Under the pieces are notes generated by a model. That model was not told the DNA's origin and ran no database searches. It saw only the letters and a program-made list of their open reading frames with translations. This document shows positions 10,989 to 22,666 of a stretch of 64,000 nt of DNA, in pieces (the stretch's first letter is position 1; each line of letters opens with the position of its first letter). Source of the DNA: Coniferiporia sulphurascens (Eukaryota > Basidiomycota > Agaricomycetes > Hymenochaetales > Hymenochaetaceae); contig NBBA01000004.1 of assembly GCA_002794785.1 (NCBI GenBank), positions 1,364,001-1,428,000 on the forward strand, read 5' to 3'. The translations under genes were made by a program, and so were the position numbers.

Positions 10989-11497
10989 CGTCGCTGTTGA
11001 GCTCGGTGGTCAATGGCCAGGCAATGTCGTCGCCATCCAGCTACTGCGCCAGGAGTGCCATATTAGGAAATGCCCATGACGTTCTCACCCGCCAGCCACG
11101 CAGCGTTACGCTTACTTGCAGGTGCTTCAGCGCGACAAGCAGAGGTAATCACACCGCCTCGAAAAGAAAATATTTGAGCGATAAACATAAACACTGACGG
11201 ACGTAGGCACGAGTGTTAAAAATGTATAGATGAGAAATAGAGTACAGAGGCCGAAACACTCAAAAGAACGGCAATTATATACACCGCCAGCCATCCAATG
11301 CCCAAGGAACCAAGACCAAGCTTAATCTGCACCCAACACCCGGGCACCTCCCATTTGGAACGAGGTGATTAATGCCCCCATTAGCTCCCCCCCCCCTCAC
11401 CCAACACCAGCTAGTCTTTAGCTCGGACCGCGAACCCCATTCATATGTCCCCCATGAACGGAGGAAGGTCGCAGCACGCCATTTCCAATATGCATGT
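10989..11497. other. Intergenic region: SERINC promoter and DUF1748 3' end
   Basis: Holds the 5' region of the SERINC gene and the 3' region of the DUF1748 gene, both transcribed leftward. A cytosine-rich run (about 11389-11401) is the only compositional oddity. No other gene was seen. Confidence 0.5.
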
Positions 11498-11882
11498 TCA
11501 CCGATCGTCTCTCCCACTACGCTTGAAGTAAGTGCTGCTTATAGCCGAGTGCTGCACTACATCAAACACGGTTTCTCCAATGCCCAAGAAGCGGTCCGTG
11601 ATCGAACGCAGCGTGGGGTCGCTAATGAGGTTCGAATCGGCACTGTGTACAAATATGCCGACGACACCGTGTGGTCGTGGCCCAAGGCATGCCGTTCAAA
11701 TTCGAATGTAGTCACAGAGTTGAAGAATCACCGGCGGATAAAATGCGGAATCTGTTCAGCAAAAACCAGACGACATTGAGACAGACGCACCCAAACCCAC
11801 TCGAACGGCGCACTCCAGCGAGGACCGTGGACAACAGGACTGCGTCCACCGTATAGTGTACAAGTTTCCCGATCATGGTCAT
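11498..11882 (-). CDS. DUF1748-family small protein
   Basis: Two exons (11882-11791 and 11642-11498) give 78 residues. The first exon carries the family core IGKLVHYTVDAVLLSTVLAG followed by VRRSSGFG. The second holds ISDPTLRSITDRFLGIGETVFD and ends in YFKRSGRDDR. Both match the conserved DUF1748 fungal family, which are short proteins with one hydrophobic N-terminal helix and a likely organellar membrane association; no biochemical role is established. The gene is easily missed because neither exon makes a long open frame. The start is the first in-frame ATG; a second Met lies two codons on. Confidence 0.85.
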
Positions 11883-13098
11883 ATATGTGAAGAGTAGAGC
11901 TTAAACCTAGGTTCCAAGTAGTTAGATGACTGTACCCGAGGACGTTGCGACGTCTGCGATAGACGACATGATCGTTCCTTAGTATAGAGCACCAACAGAT
12001 CATACGGAGTGTGCCCACTTACTGACGAACCCCGAGCTGCTGGAATGGAGTGATGTGGCAGTTGACGAAAGAGGAGACTGAGGGCGTGAAATTAAAGCAG
12101 AATCCGAGTTCGCGGCCGGGCCCTTACCGACGCGTTCATTCGGCCGCTCACGTGACCCAGGCCCATCCGGAACCAAATAGCCAACAACAAAGGTTAAAGT
12201 GACCTACAGCGGATAATGTTTGGTAATTGCAGCTTGCCTGCGGTTAGCGATCTAATTTATTTCGAGGATAGTGCATATACTCCGAGAAGTTTTCCTTGGC
12301 ACCTCATCCCTGCATTTTTCGTTTGGACAGAGGTGAGTCAATTTACAAGTACACCTTATAGTTTTATATCTGACTAGTATTTAGCAAATTCTCTTCACGT
12401 AGTTTTTTGTACAGAGTCTTGCATTTTCGCTTGGACTGAGAAAATTATCTTCAGGTAATCCTGTCGGCAACTTGCCTTGATGCGGCAGAATCAATCTTGT
12501 GTAAAGAATATGATCTTCAAACTATATGCGCCATCTAAATCAGGAAACTAGGCAAATAATGCTTACATAACTCATAACGAAAGGATCCTTCGAATTAATT
12601 TCAGACTTCTTACGGGCCTGCTAGGCTATCCTTTTTTCTTGATTGTAAAAAATACTGTTTTCTCTCTTTGGGTAATTTCCGCAACGGTCAGATTGTTTTG
12701 AAGCCCTTTATGGGTGGTGGGTCCTTGATGATCCCTGCGGAGTTTGAACCTTTCAGAGCCCGAGGCTATTTCCTATCTATCTGAGTGTAGTATCCCTCTT
12801 TTCCTCGTCTTTTCATCAAGACGTGCCTAAACATCACTTAACCTTGGAAGGCCACCAGAGGTGCTATACCTTCTCGAGCTAACACCGAAGTTTAAACAAG
12901 ACTGCTTTGAGCGCGAGACGGATCTCGTCATATTTTTCCTGAATTACAACTCATTCCGACCACAGATTACAGCGATAATGATCCAGGTATGAAATGAAAG
13001 CGCGGGCGTGCATTCAATATTAAGGAAGACGGAAAAGGAAAGGGAAAAGAAAATCACAAGAGGGAAGTGATGGAAGTGATGGGTTGAGTGCCGCATGT
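11883..13098. other. Intergenic region between DUF1748 and phosphate transporter genes
   Basis: About 1.2 kb without a recognisable gene. A palindromic TCACGTGA E-box-like site lies at about 12150, some 270 bp upstream of the DUF1748 start. A purine-rich run (about 13020-13070) lies next to the 3' end of the phosphate transporter gene. Confidence 0.45.
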
Positions 13099-15198
13099 TT
13101 ATACCGTACGGTGCTCGCCCTGGTCGACAGGCTGACCTGCGACACCCGCAATGAAGCCTTCTTGGTTCTCGTTTGACAGATCTTCGAGTGTACGGCCCTT
13201 CGTCTCCGGTAGAAGTAGCGTCGAAAAGATGCCTGTTAGCATGAACAGCGCGAAGATCTCGAGGCTGTGAAAAGCGGATCAGTGTGAGCTTCTTAGTACA
13301 ATGAAAGGAAAAAAGAAAACGGACATGTGTTTGACGAAGTTGTTCGTTCCGCCAATATCCTTAAGCCGTGCGAATCCGACCTGAGCAACGACGGCGCCAA
13401 GCTTCCCTGACGCGGCGGAGATACCGTGTGCAGTACTCCTATAACGCGTCGGGAAGGCCTCGCCCGGGATAATAAAGGTCGTCGTGTTCGGTCCAAAATT
13501 CTGGAAGAAGTTCGCGAGACAGTAAAGGAATACAAACGCCTTAGTGCCTGCTGTAGTCTCGTTCATCTTCTCGTACGCAAAGCCCATAATTAAGAAGATA
13601 ATGGTGAGCAGCCCGAAACCCATGAGCTGAATCGGCTTGCGTCCCCAGCTATCGATAAGGAAGAAGGCAGCATAATATCCTGGAATGAGGCCGGCGGCAG
13701 AGAGGATGAGGTTACCAACGCAGACATTGCGGAGGTTCTGGTATGCTTTGAGTGTACCCGTAACGGATTTAGAAGGTGATCCGAAGCCAATGGCCGTGAG
13801 AATAATGGATGAATTAAGACCAAGTCCGTAAAAGGCAATCTGCATGGATAAGGTCAGTACACTTCGGAAAGGTGTTGCAACATACTCACATCCAGTGCGA
13901 ACCAGCTCCAGCTTGTGCCAATGAGAACCTTCAAGTTCTCCCATTTCCCGAAGTATGCAGCGAAATCGCGCTTCGTCGCCTTTGGTGCGATGACACGCTG
14001 AATGGCGGCGTCGGGGTCAACAACGAACGTAGCGCTTGTCAGGAAGTTCTCGACATCAGAAGCGGCCTGCTGTACGTTGCGCTCGATATCCATAGTGAAA
14101 CGCGGAGTTTCCGGAATTGTAAGTCGGAAGTAAAGGGCTACACATGCGGGGACACAGCCAAGACCGATGAGCAAGCGCCACATGAAGTCGCAAGCTTTCA
14201 GATCGTTAGTCGGATCGTGCAGGAGGGAGTCCTTGAACGCGGCCACGATGATGAGGGCCACAAGAGCAGCGGCTAAGATGGAAAATATTAAATCAGTTGG
14301 TTATAAGGCTACGGTTGGACCTACTGAAGTTTCCCCAGCCCTGCGACGCAAAAACTGCGGTCATCAATCTACCGCGTATCTTTGTAGACGAGAACTCGGA
14401 GGATATGACCGCAGAAAGCGGGTAGTCGCCCCCAATCCCGATCCCCATCTAAGTGGAGATAAACATTGAGTCCATTGACAATAATAATAAAAAATACTTA
14501 CAATCCCTCGCCAGACAATAATTACAGCAATAACATTGACAGCATGCGCCTGACCAGATAGAGCTTGACCGAAGCAGCCGACAATAATGATCATCAACTC
14601 AACACCATCTATTTAATATTAATGACCTCAGCCATCGAAGCCCCAACGGAAGAGAGGGAAGAGATACACTCACACATGCGCTTGCGGCCAAGGATATCCG
14701 CGAGCCAACCGAAGAGGAGCTGACCGAATAGAGTACCGATTGGCGTCGCGACCTTGACACCCAAGTCCTGGTTTGCAGAAAGAGCTTGATTTTTGCCGTA
14801 GACGTAACCAAGCATAGTGGATGCAATGTTGATCTGCTCCGTTGTTAGCCGAGCATTTATAGACAAGAAAGGTGAAGCTCACGGCGAAAATATCATAGCT
14901 GTTAAATAAATAGATAAATAAAAGGATGCGTCAAAATTTATTGCGCAAGGACACTTACGCGTCCGTGAAGAAACCAACGCCTGCGACGAGGACTACCTTG
15001 ACGTGGAACCATCTATGAAAATTAATAAGTATACTGCTAAATTGATTAAATAGCAAGTAAATGAACACACGAGAAACTCGCGTTGTCAACCTCTGCGAGG
15101 GCTGCGCGACGGCGCTGGTCAAGGGTATAGCCAGTTTGGTTCTGCTTGCTGACCGAGCCATGGCTGGAGGCTTTTTCGGAGACGTAACCTCTGTCCAT
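13099..15198 (-). CDS. PHO84: High-affinity inorganic phosphate:proton symporter (PHO84 type)
   Basis: Reads leftward from ATG at 15198 (MDRGYVSEKASSHGSVSK) through about seven exons to a stop at 13099; roughly 520 residues and 12 membrane helices of the major facilitator superfamily. Diagnostic segments are the N-terminal AGVGFFTDAYDIF, the sugar-porter-like FGWLADILGRKRM, the phosphate-porter signature GIGIGGDYPLSAVISSEF, and FIIPGEAFPTRYRSTAHGIS in the second half. The end LPETKGRTLEDLSNE is also typical. It imports phosphate at the plasma membrane with protons. All helices and signatures are intact. Four CACGTT-type motifs upstream fit Pho4-like control. Confidence 0.93.
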
Positions 15199-15278
15199 CC
15201 TACAAAGGAAGATGGGGGACGGGGGATGAAGGGGATTGTAAGTCACGGCTTCGAGGCGCTAAAGGGGGAAGATGAGTA

Positions 15279-15285
15279 TTATATA
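15279..15285 (-). promoter_or_regulatory. TATA-like box of the phosphate transporter gene
   Basis: The minus strand reads TATATAA about 80 bp upstream of the transporter ATG, a usual distance for a TATA element of a regulated gene. Confidence 0.45.
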
Positions 15286-15387
15286 GCCTGTATGCTTGCC
15301 TAGCGGCCATCAGGGCGGTGCCTACGGCGGACAGTGGTTGCGCATGCAAATGTCCGCTCAAGCAGTGACTTCCCTCACTGTTCCTCG

Positions 15388-15845
15388 AACGTGCGCCGCT
15401 ACACGTTCTTATTGGCTGGCCATATGTGGCTTCCCCCTTCCCACGATTTGTCACACTGCACAGCGTCACATTCTGGATCGGCACCCGACTGCAAGCGGCC
15501 CACGTTCTTTCCAATCTGTCCAAGTCCCCTGCATCCCAGGCGACCTCTCGTTGGTACTGATCGATCTTTTCGTCGCCCTAGATTCTCCTAGAATTCGCCT
15601 CGAGACCTCTACAAAAGGCCTCATTCTACATAGGTGCTGCCTGAAGTCTGAGGAAGCAGATAATTAACTTCTGTCTTTTACGGTTCACTACCCAGCTTCA
15701 GGCACTCGCCGGATGCAAAGACTGCGATGTTGGTCCTGGGTCTTGAACCCAATTTCTTCTGTTGTCCCGAGTGTTCTGATGCTGTGCTCCATACCGGCAT
15801 CAATTTTCAAGTTCAGCGTGCTCGCGTGGCACGTTCGACTCGCTA
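15388..15845 (-). promoter_or_regulatory. Cluster of CACGTT (Pho4-type E-box) motifs
   Basis: CACGTT or its complement occurs at 15388-15393, 15402-15407, 15501-15506 and 15840-15845, that is, four times in about 650 bp upstream of the phosphate transporter. CACGTT and CACGTG are the yeast Pho4 binding sites used at phosphate-responsive promoters. A CCAAT box (reverse strand) lies at 15411-15415. Function here is inferred from motif and position only. Confidence 0.4.
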
Positions 15846-16784
15846 GTGCTCTCTGACCGCCTATAGTTTTCTCTTCATCTGCTGCTACATGCTTGCGTCC
15901 ACCGGTTCTGCTTCGGATCTAGCGACTGCGGATACCAACTTCGAATGGATTACATATCGTCCATAAACAAATTTACCGGCATAACATTCATGCCGTTTGC
16001 TACATACATAACCTTAACCTGGGCCGCAATTGTGTGCTTCTCCGGCCGTTGCGCGCCTCTGTCACCGGCACCGTCTTTAAATGGAACGAATCTTACTATG
16101 TGCGAACCTCCTTTGCGCACTTGTGCTGTGAGGGTTCACACACTATGCACTGCAATCCCATGCGGCTTGCCACCCAGCATCGCGCAGAATCTATCTGTCC
16201 AGCCGAACCCAGCTCTGGCGACTCACGATAAATTTAGCGAACTACCGATCTATCTCGGTGCGCCACGCACGGTCCGCGCCTAGGTCCTTCTCTCGCTTAG
16301 GGGGCGAGGCCTTCCGACCTTCGGCTTCTGTGCCATAAGCCTCCGCAACCCACTCAAGACGCCGGTGCCTACCCAGCTGCCTACACGTCCTCGTCATCGG
16401 TCGGAATCAATTTCAAACAGGAAATTTAGGCCTAAAATTAGGTGTTGGTGCGCATGGGTATATATTGGAATACTCGTCTTCATCTTTGTCGCGCTTTACG
16501 AGTATGTTCGTCTGCAACATTTAGTTCGTCTTCTTGATTTGTAGATGGAATCATGAGAAGATGGCGGATGATGTATTGCAGAGAGCTTGGTGACCATCAT
16601 ATCAATGGTTTCAGTCAATAGCCTAAAGAGGTTTGAGGACCTTTAAGGAGCGGCCGTCCTCTTCCTTGGCTCACACGCCCCATGCGTTCTCATCAAGATG
16701 AACATTCCAAGTCATCACGGAACCAGTGTGAAAGCATATGCATTGAAAACGATAATACAGAGCGCATATAGTCATCATCGCATG

Positions 16785-16881
16785 GACTTAGTGGTCTAGC
16801 GGTTATGATTTCTGTCTAACAATCTTTGTAAAAGATGCTTTCACACACAGAAGGTTTCTGGTTCAATTCCAGGCTAAGTCA
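16785..16881 (+). tRNA. tRNA-Val (AAC) with 24-nt intron
   Basis: The acceptor stem GACTTAG pairs perfectly with CTAAGTC. The D arm reads GGTCTAGCGGTTA, and the T arm TCTGG-TTCAATT-CCAGG is complete. The anticodon stem TCTGT/ACAGA closes the loop CTAACAC, giving anticodon AAC. The loop is interrupted by an intron at 16822-16845, directly 3' of position 37, the standard place for nuclear tRNA introns. Removing it leaves 73 nt. A run of five T at about 16885 fits a Pol III terminator. Confidence 0.85.
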
Positions 16882-17692
16882 CTATTTTTCTGCGTTGAAG
16901 CAATTTTCACCCTCCAGCGTCCCAGATTTCAGACGATTGAACAAGGGTGAGAAGCTAGAACAGCGCTACCACCCTTGTTGCACTGCAAAGCAATAAAAGT
17001 CGTTCAATTAGCACAGCTTGGACTCGAGGTGACGGGCTGATAAGCAGAGCAATTCCATAACTGTCAAGTTCCAAAGTCTGGATCCTCTACTAGTCTCATC
17101 GTAGATTAACAAGAGCGCTGAATTGCAAGAACAAATAAACGGATCTGTGTACTTGGCCGAAACGGGCTTTTTAGCAGATTTGACAAGCTCATAACCCACC
17201 CGAGTACATTTGTCTAAACCAGTACTAGTCGTGTGCCAAGGTAAACAGAAAGAAGTTTTACTTATCGAGAAGATTCTGTTCTTCCTTTTTTTCTGGGTGG
17301 AAGGAAAGAAGAAAAATAGTTATTGGGCAGTGCCACTACCATAACGCACTTGCACCCTCTTTGATGCCTTTAAATAAAGGATGAGTACGGAAAAGTCCGG
17401 ATTCTCGATGCACGCCTGATCCGATATGAATTCCTTACATAATTGTGACTGTGACTTCCTCTTTTTGCCCCTCGGGTACTTTCGGTAAAGTTAAGGTTCC
17501 AGCGAACAGTCTGACTAATAGGCACGTCCCCCACGTTTTGGAGCACGTGATTTGAATCCGTATACACGTGCCTTTCCGCGGTCGTCGACCTTAATTACCG
17601 CATTACATTTGGTACTGGACACCAACAAGGTAGTCTTTCAGCAGCATCAGCAACCGGTCTGATACGATTTACTCGGCGAGGAGAATCAAAAG
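16882..17692. other. Intergenic region upstream of the CIR_N protein gene
   Basis: Apart from the hairpin at 16940-16979, nothing was recognised. Two CACGTG cores occur close together (at about 17545 and 17565) within 150 bp of the next start codon and may be promoter elements. Confidence 0.4.
16940..16979. repeat. Perfect 10-bp hairpin downstream of tRNA-Val
   Basis: AACAAGGGTG and CACCCTTGTT form a perfect inverted repeat around a 20-nt loop, 60 bp past the tRNA. It may be a random palindrome, a small RNA structure or a mobile-element scar. Confidence 0.5.
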
Positions 17693-18930
17693 ATGGGGAA
17701 GCTGAATATTGCGCACCACAAATCGTACCACCCGTACAGGCGAGACAACATCGAGCGCGTACGGTTAGATGAAGAGGAGGCACGCCTGAAGGAGGAGCGG
17801 GAGGAGGGCCGTATGATGCTCGCAGTAAGCTCGTTATGCACACCTAGTCAATACAGTCCACTTAACTCAAGCTACTTGTCAGGATGCTGAGGCACGATTG
17901 AGCCTTCTCCGTGAGCGCGCGGGCGTTTCATCAAAGTCGAAGCGCAAGGAAGAACAAGAACGCGAGCGCGAGTTACTCAAGCAGGCTACAGATCCTGATG
18001 CACGGCGTGAGGCTATCGCCGGTCAATCTTCGTTGACGGCCACGGGCGGTGGAAAGCATATCAACCTGTTCGAAGAGCTCGAGCAGGTACGTGTTGCCAC
18101 CCAACTATTTGTTTCCCGTAGAATCCAACTGACACATTATCTACCACAATTTCAGGGCTCAATAACTGCCGCCCATACGAAATCCCGCGAGCTTGATAAG
18201 CTTGCAAAGGGAAAAGGGAAGGAAAGTGCTGAGTCGGAAAAAGGCTTTCCGCTTGCGCCGAGTGCGAAGGATCTAAGGCCCTGGTATTCAGAGAAAGTTA
18301 GAGACCCGGAGAAGAATGAGGATGACGGGCGTCGGTGAGTTGGTTTTGCCTTTTCAAAAACCCTATCTATATTTCGCTAATATCTTTCATCACCTTTTTT
18401 TCTTTGTTGATAGCACCCGCGACCTTTCTCATAAATCTCGCTCGGATCCTCTAACTGCGATCCAGCGCGAGCTTGAAACCCGGTTTCCCTCTACATCCTC
18501 CCACTCGTCCTCCGCTTATCAGCAGAATCCTGCTCGTCGTCGAGAATGGGGTGCTTCGTCCATGTACGATAGGTCAAAGGGACAGTCGGTTACCATACGT
18601 GCAGGAATGACCAGTGCGGATCCCGCTCGCTCTGCACGCGAGGTCCGGGAATCGAGCGAGCGAGCGCGCGCTTTCGCGCTCATAGAACGGAAGAAGCGTG
18701 AGCTTGCGGGGAGCGCAACGCCTTCAACAGTGCGCGGTGGCGCGGGTAGCGACACGTTTCGCTACGGCGACCAATTCAATTCGGGTGCGGTTGCGGAGGC
18801 ACATCGACGACGCGAAGGGCCAGATGTACAACAACGGGGCTGGGAGGGCGAATATGTGCGGAACGGAGATTGGACTAGAAGGGCAGAAGGATGGAAGGGA
18901 AGTCGTGATGCAGATAAAAGGCGTCAGTGA
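17693..18930 (+). CDS. CIR_N-domain protein (LENG1-like, nuclear)
   Basis: Four exons (17693-17824, 17883-18086, 18156-18334, 18414-18930) give 343 residues. Residues 1-45 form a CIR_N domain: MGKLNIAHHKSYHPYRRDN, then an acidic/basic helix. The middle contains HINLFEELEQG, the hallmark of the LENG1 group. The C-terminal half is Arg/Ser/Glu-rich and probably disordered. Homologues with this domain associate with spliceosomal or transcriptional complexes in the nucleus; for LENG1 itself the role is not established. The donor and acceptor sites are canonical and the frame closes without adjustment. Confidence 0.85.
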
Positions 18931-19196
18931 CTAGCTCGACGACCTTGATTCATTAATTAAAATTTGACTCGAGGTGCCACGGTCATTCAGGTACACCGCC
19001 TTCTTGGATATAAAAGATCATTTGGCCACGGGTCTTCGGGAAACAGGTGGTAACTGAAGGCGATAATAATACTATTGATCGACTTCGTGAAGAGGTTGTT
19101 TGTCATCGTTACTTTTAATGACCGACAGTCCCTTTAAACCCGAACAGTGCATTCCTCCTTTCCTTTTGACTCCTCATGCCTTGGTAGTGTCTGTTC

Positions 19197-21019
19197 ATGA
19201 TGGACAGTCCATTTGATGAACTGTCAGCAATTGCGCACGATGTATTTGTTTTCAGGGTAAGTGCGATTTACACATACTACACATGTCCTTATTGAACAAG
19301 TGCGTTCAGTATACGACAGGTCAGTTCGTCCTACGCGTTATCTATGACATGTACTGAGTCTCGTACCTTGTGCAGTTGCAGTATTGGTTTGCCTGGTGAA
19401 ACGGATCAGTATGGTTTGATGTAACTTTCTAACTTTCCGTGCAGATCTACGACTATACTTTGACCCTGAATGACGAGGTTTTTGTCCTCCAACCGCAAGG
19501 CTGTCTGAACGTCTCCGCTGATTGCGCCGACTCCCCAGATACGACTTGTTTGGAAATCCCGGATATCTTTCATAAAATGTGTCTACTGTCTCAATCGGGC
19601 TGCCGCATTTGTGTCCGTGTTCCTACAAATATACTGTGGGTCTCCCCTTGCATGCGTAGCTCTCACATGACGCTTACGCCTGTTTTTTTGTCCATCAGTG
19701 TTGTTGATCAACAGCGATACGAAGGTGGGCCATTCCGCCAGCCTAGGGCGTCATACTCACGTAGTATACTCATATGTCCCGTCCTTTGAACATTTTTCCC
19801 GCGAAGTCATGCAAGAGGCTGTTGTATGTCACAGCAAGTCAGTCGGAGGGGTCTGCACGATTATTGACAGCACCCTGACGGTTTTTTTTCTCGTCCATGG
19901 CAAAGGCGTCGACTTGTCGATTTTCATAATCGGCGAAAGTACGTAGCTCTAAGCCTATTATCTTTCGACACTGTACCGAAACTAATTTCGCTTCTAGTTG
20001 TGCTGTTTATGCGAGTTTACGCGATATGGCTCTGCAATAGGGCCATGCTTGTACTTTTTGTGGGAGTTTACGTAGTATGCTAAAGTTCTTTTCACGCCGC
20101 CAAGGCCTTCCATTGATACTGTCATCAGCCAGGGCATGTGGGAGCAATCTATGCTACGATGCGTGCGACGAAGTCAGCTACAGCCGGTCCGTCGTGTTCC
20201 CAGGACCCTCGCTGGTTGCTGATATACATCTAGAAACCGTTCCCATTTTGTTCGGTAACGGCTGCCTCGTATCGTACTCAAGCAGGGGCTTTTGGATATG
20301 CTATTTCATCCTTCTCGTTCATGAGACTTGTGTGTTGAAGTAATATGTAGAACCGCTTTATGTGCTGACGGCCCGATTTCTGTCCCTCTTGCAGTGATGC
20401 TCTCCCTCATCCTTCTCAAGGCGTTTAACTGGAGTAAATCATGTTCAAACGTGACTTTTCAGGCAAGAGGGGACTGACGCTTGTCTCCCAGGTGGGTACT
20501 CAATTTCAAGGGTATTGCAAATGGTAGTTAAAGACGGTAAGTCGTGGTCTTTTATCTTTGATGCCTAAACTGAAAGGTGGAGTTGAGGCATTTTCTATTA
20601 TATATGCGTACTCGGTAAGCGTTCAACAGAGTCCACCACTCGTGGGGACTAACTCATTCGGTTTAGCACTCTCAATTACCAATCTACTCTTCATACTGCT
20701 AGCAACGGTGAGTACTATGATCCCACATACTTTTACTACATGTTTAGTCTCTTTCCAGCAAAATTTAAGGATATTCATGATATTGTACGCTGTTCGCGGA
20801 TATGTCCTGTTAACATGCTCAATGTCCTCTTTTGTGCGTAGGCCGCAGGGGATGCTGCATAGCATCCTTTGTGCACGTCTTCTGCTGCGATTGCGCGGAG
20901 CATATGAACAACTAACGAGCACCGGTCTTAAGTCGGCGCGCTTCCGGACGCAATCGGCGACACTGGTGGGCCAGGATGAGCTTATACCTATGACTGTATT
21001 ATCAACATCTGTTCCTTGA
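19197..21019 (+). CDS. DUF6533 multi-pass membrane protein, copy 1
   Basis: Starts MMDSPFDELSAIAHDVFVFR and is cut by many introns, with exons as short as 10 and 20 nt near 19311 and 19376. Splicing restores the diagnostic DUF6533 core: YTTVAVLVCLIYDYTLTLNDE, then IRLVWKSRISFIKCVYCLNR. Further exons give LFMRVYAIW (about 20005) and the typical end PQGMLHSILCARLLLRLRGA before a stop at 21019. DUF6533 proteins are seven-helix-like membrane proteins expanded in Agaricomycetes with no known function. The middle exon boundaries (19740-20560) are uncertain. A paralogue lies at 28.3-30.0 kb. Confidence 0.75.
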
Positions 21020-21228
21020 TTAATGTAGCTAGTTGGGAGTAAAATATGCGACCCACTCTTATCCTTTTTTTTACTGTAATAAGGAGCGGGATGCTAAGCG
21101 GACCGCACTGGAAGGATCGACGCGAAAGAGCCAAAAGGGGTCGGTGTATTTCGGCCGACGGCTGTCTAGCTGTAAAACATATTTTTCGCGTCTGACTCGA
21201 CCTGGATTCGTTCAAATTCGAGGCGCGG

Positions 21229-21277
21229 TCCTTTTTTCTCTCCTTACCTCCTTCCTCCACCAACTCTCTCGTCCAAA
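21229..21277 (+). promoter_or_regulatory. Pyrimidine-rich leader of ILV5
   Basis: A C/T-rich tract runs directly into the ILV5 start codon, ending in gtccaaaATGG. Such CT-rich initiator regions are common at strongly expressed fungal genes. Confidence 0.45.
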
Positions 21278-22666
21278 ATGGCCTCCTTCGCCTCTCGTTC
21301 TGTCCCCAACGCCGTCCGTGCTGCAGCGCGCAGCACCCCCCGTAGCGCTGCTGCTGTTTCGTGCAGCGCAGCGAGGTCTTACTCGGTCCTTGCACGCGCC
21401 GCAAAGCCCGCACTCAAGGCTGCCACGTCTATCCAGGTATGTTCATCCAAGTTTCTTTCATTTGATGTGTTTATCTAACGCAATCTTGGTAGGCGCGTGG
21501 AGTAAAAACGCTCAGCTTCGCCGGTGTTGAGGAGAAGGTGTATGAGCGTTCTGACTGGCCGCTCCCCAGGCTCCAGGAATACTTCAAGAACGACACGCTG
21601 GCACTCATTGGCTACGGCTCGCAGGGCCACGGACAGGGTCTCAACGCTCGTGACAACGGCCTTAACGTCATTGTCGGTGTCCGCAAGGACGGTGAGAGCT
21701 GGAGGCAAGCCCAGGAGGACGGCTGGGTCCCCGGCGAGACCCTCTTCCCTATTGAGGAGGCTATTGACCGCGGCACGATCATTATGAACCTCCTCTCTGA
21801 CGCTGCTCAGAGCCAGACTTGGTCGTCGATTGCGCCGCTTATCACCAAGGACAAGACGCTCTACTTCTCCCACGGTTTCTCTGTTGTATACAAGGACCTC
21901 ACACACGTCGAGCCTCCTAAGGACGTCGACGTTATCCTTGTCGCGCCTAAGGGCTCTGGCCGCACTGTCCGCACTCTTTTCAAGGAAGGTCGTGGCATCA
22001 ACTCTTCCGTCGCTGTTTGGCAGGATGTGTCCGGAAAGGCGCTCGAGAAAGCGACCGCCATCGGTGTCGGTATCGGCTCCGGCTACATGTACGAGACGAC
22101 CTTTGAGAAGGAGGTCTACTCTGACCTTTACGGCGAGCGTGGTGTCCTCATGGGTGGTATTCGTACGTATCTTTGCACAATGTTATCACCACGGGATGAT
22201 TGTTGCTTACATTTTATCGGTAGAGGGTATGTTCCTCGCTCAGTACAAGGTCCTCCGCGCAAACGGACACTCCCCGTCCGAGGCGTTTAACGAGACCGTT
22301 GAGGAGGCGACTCAGTCCCTTTTTCCCCTTATCGGAGAGAAGGGCATGGACTACATGTACAATGCCTGCTCAACTACCGCCCGCCGTGGTGCACTGGACT
22401 GGGCCCCGATCTTTGAGGCTGCGAACAGGCCGGTGTTCGAGAAGTTGTATGAAAGTGTAAAGAACGGCACGGAAACGAAGAAGTCTCTCGAGTTCAACGG
22501 TCGCAAGACGTACCGTGCAGACCTTGAGAAGGAACTCAAAGAGATCGACGAGCAGGAAATCTGGGTTGCTGGTACGTTGCACCTTCGGTGTTGCATCTGA
22601 TAAACGCGTTCTAACTCTCATTCAGGCAAGACTGTTCGTTCCCTGCGTCCGGATGTAAAGCAGTAG
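21278..22666 (+). CDS. ILV5: Ketol-acid reductoisomerase, mitochondrial
   Basis: Four exons (21278-21436, 21493-22162, 22224-22571, 22626-22666) give 405 residues, the size of fungal ILV5. The first 50 or so residues are Ala/Ser/Arg-rich without acids, a mitochondrial presequence. The NADPH fold follows with GYGSQGHGQGLNARDNG, then DVILVAPKGSGRTVR and the C-terminal knotted domain (IGEKGMDYMYNACSTTARRG). It converts acetolactate or acetohydroxybutyrate to dihydroxy acids, the second common step of valine, leucine and isoleucine synthesis. Codon choice is strongly C-ending, as expected of a highly expressed gene. Nothing is missing. Confidence 0.96.

Larger units (their letters stand above)
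15199..16784. other. Long intergenic region, phosphate transporter promoter to tRNA-Val
   Basis: About 1.6 kb. The part near 15200-15900 serves as the phosphate transporter promoter. Farther right, open stretches at 15296-15667 and 15945-16283 lack family features. Closely spaced cysteine pairs (CKDCDVGPG near 15715 and FFCCPECSD near 15760, in different frames) hint at a fragmented zinc-binding exon but could not be joined. Confidence 0.4.

Noticed and set aside
15296..16283. Two plus-strand open frames of 112-123 codons upstream of tRNA-Val
   Set aside because: No family features and no consistent splice structure; the left one overlaps the phosphate transporter promoter motifs.
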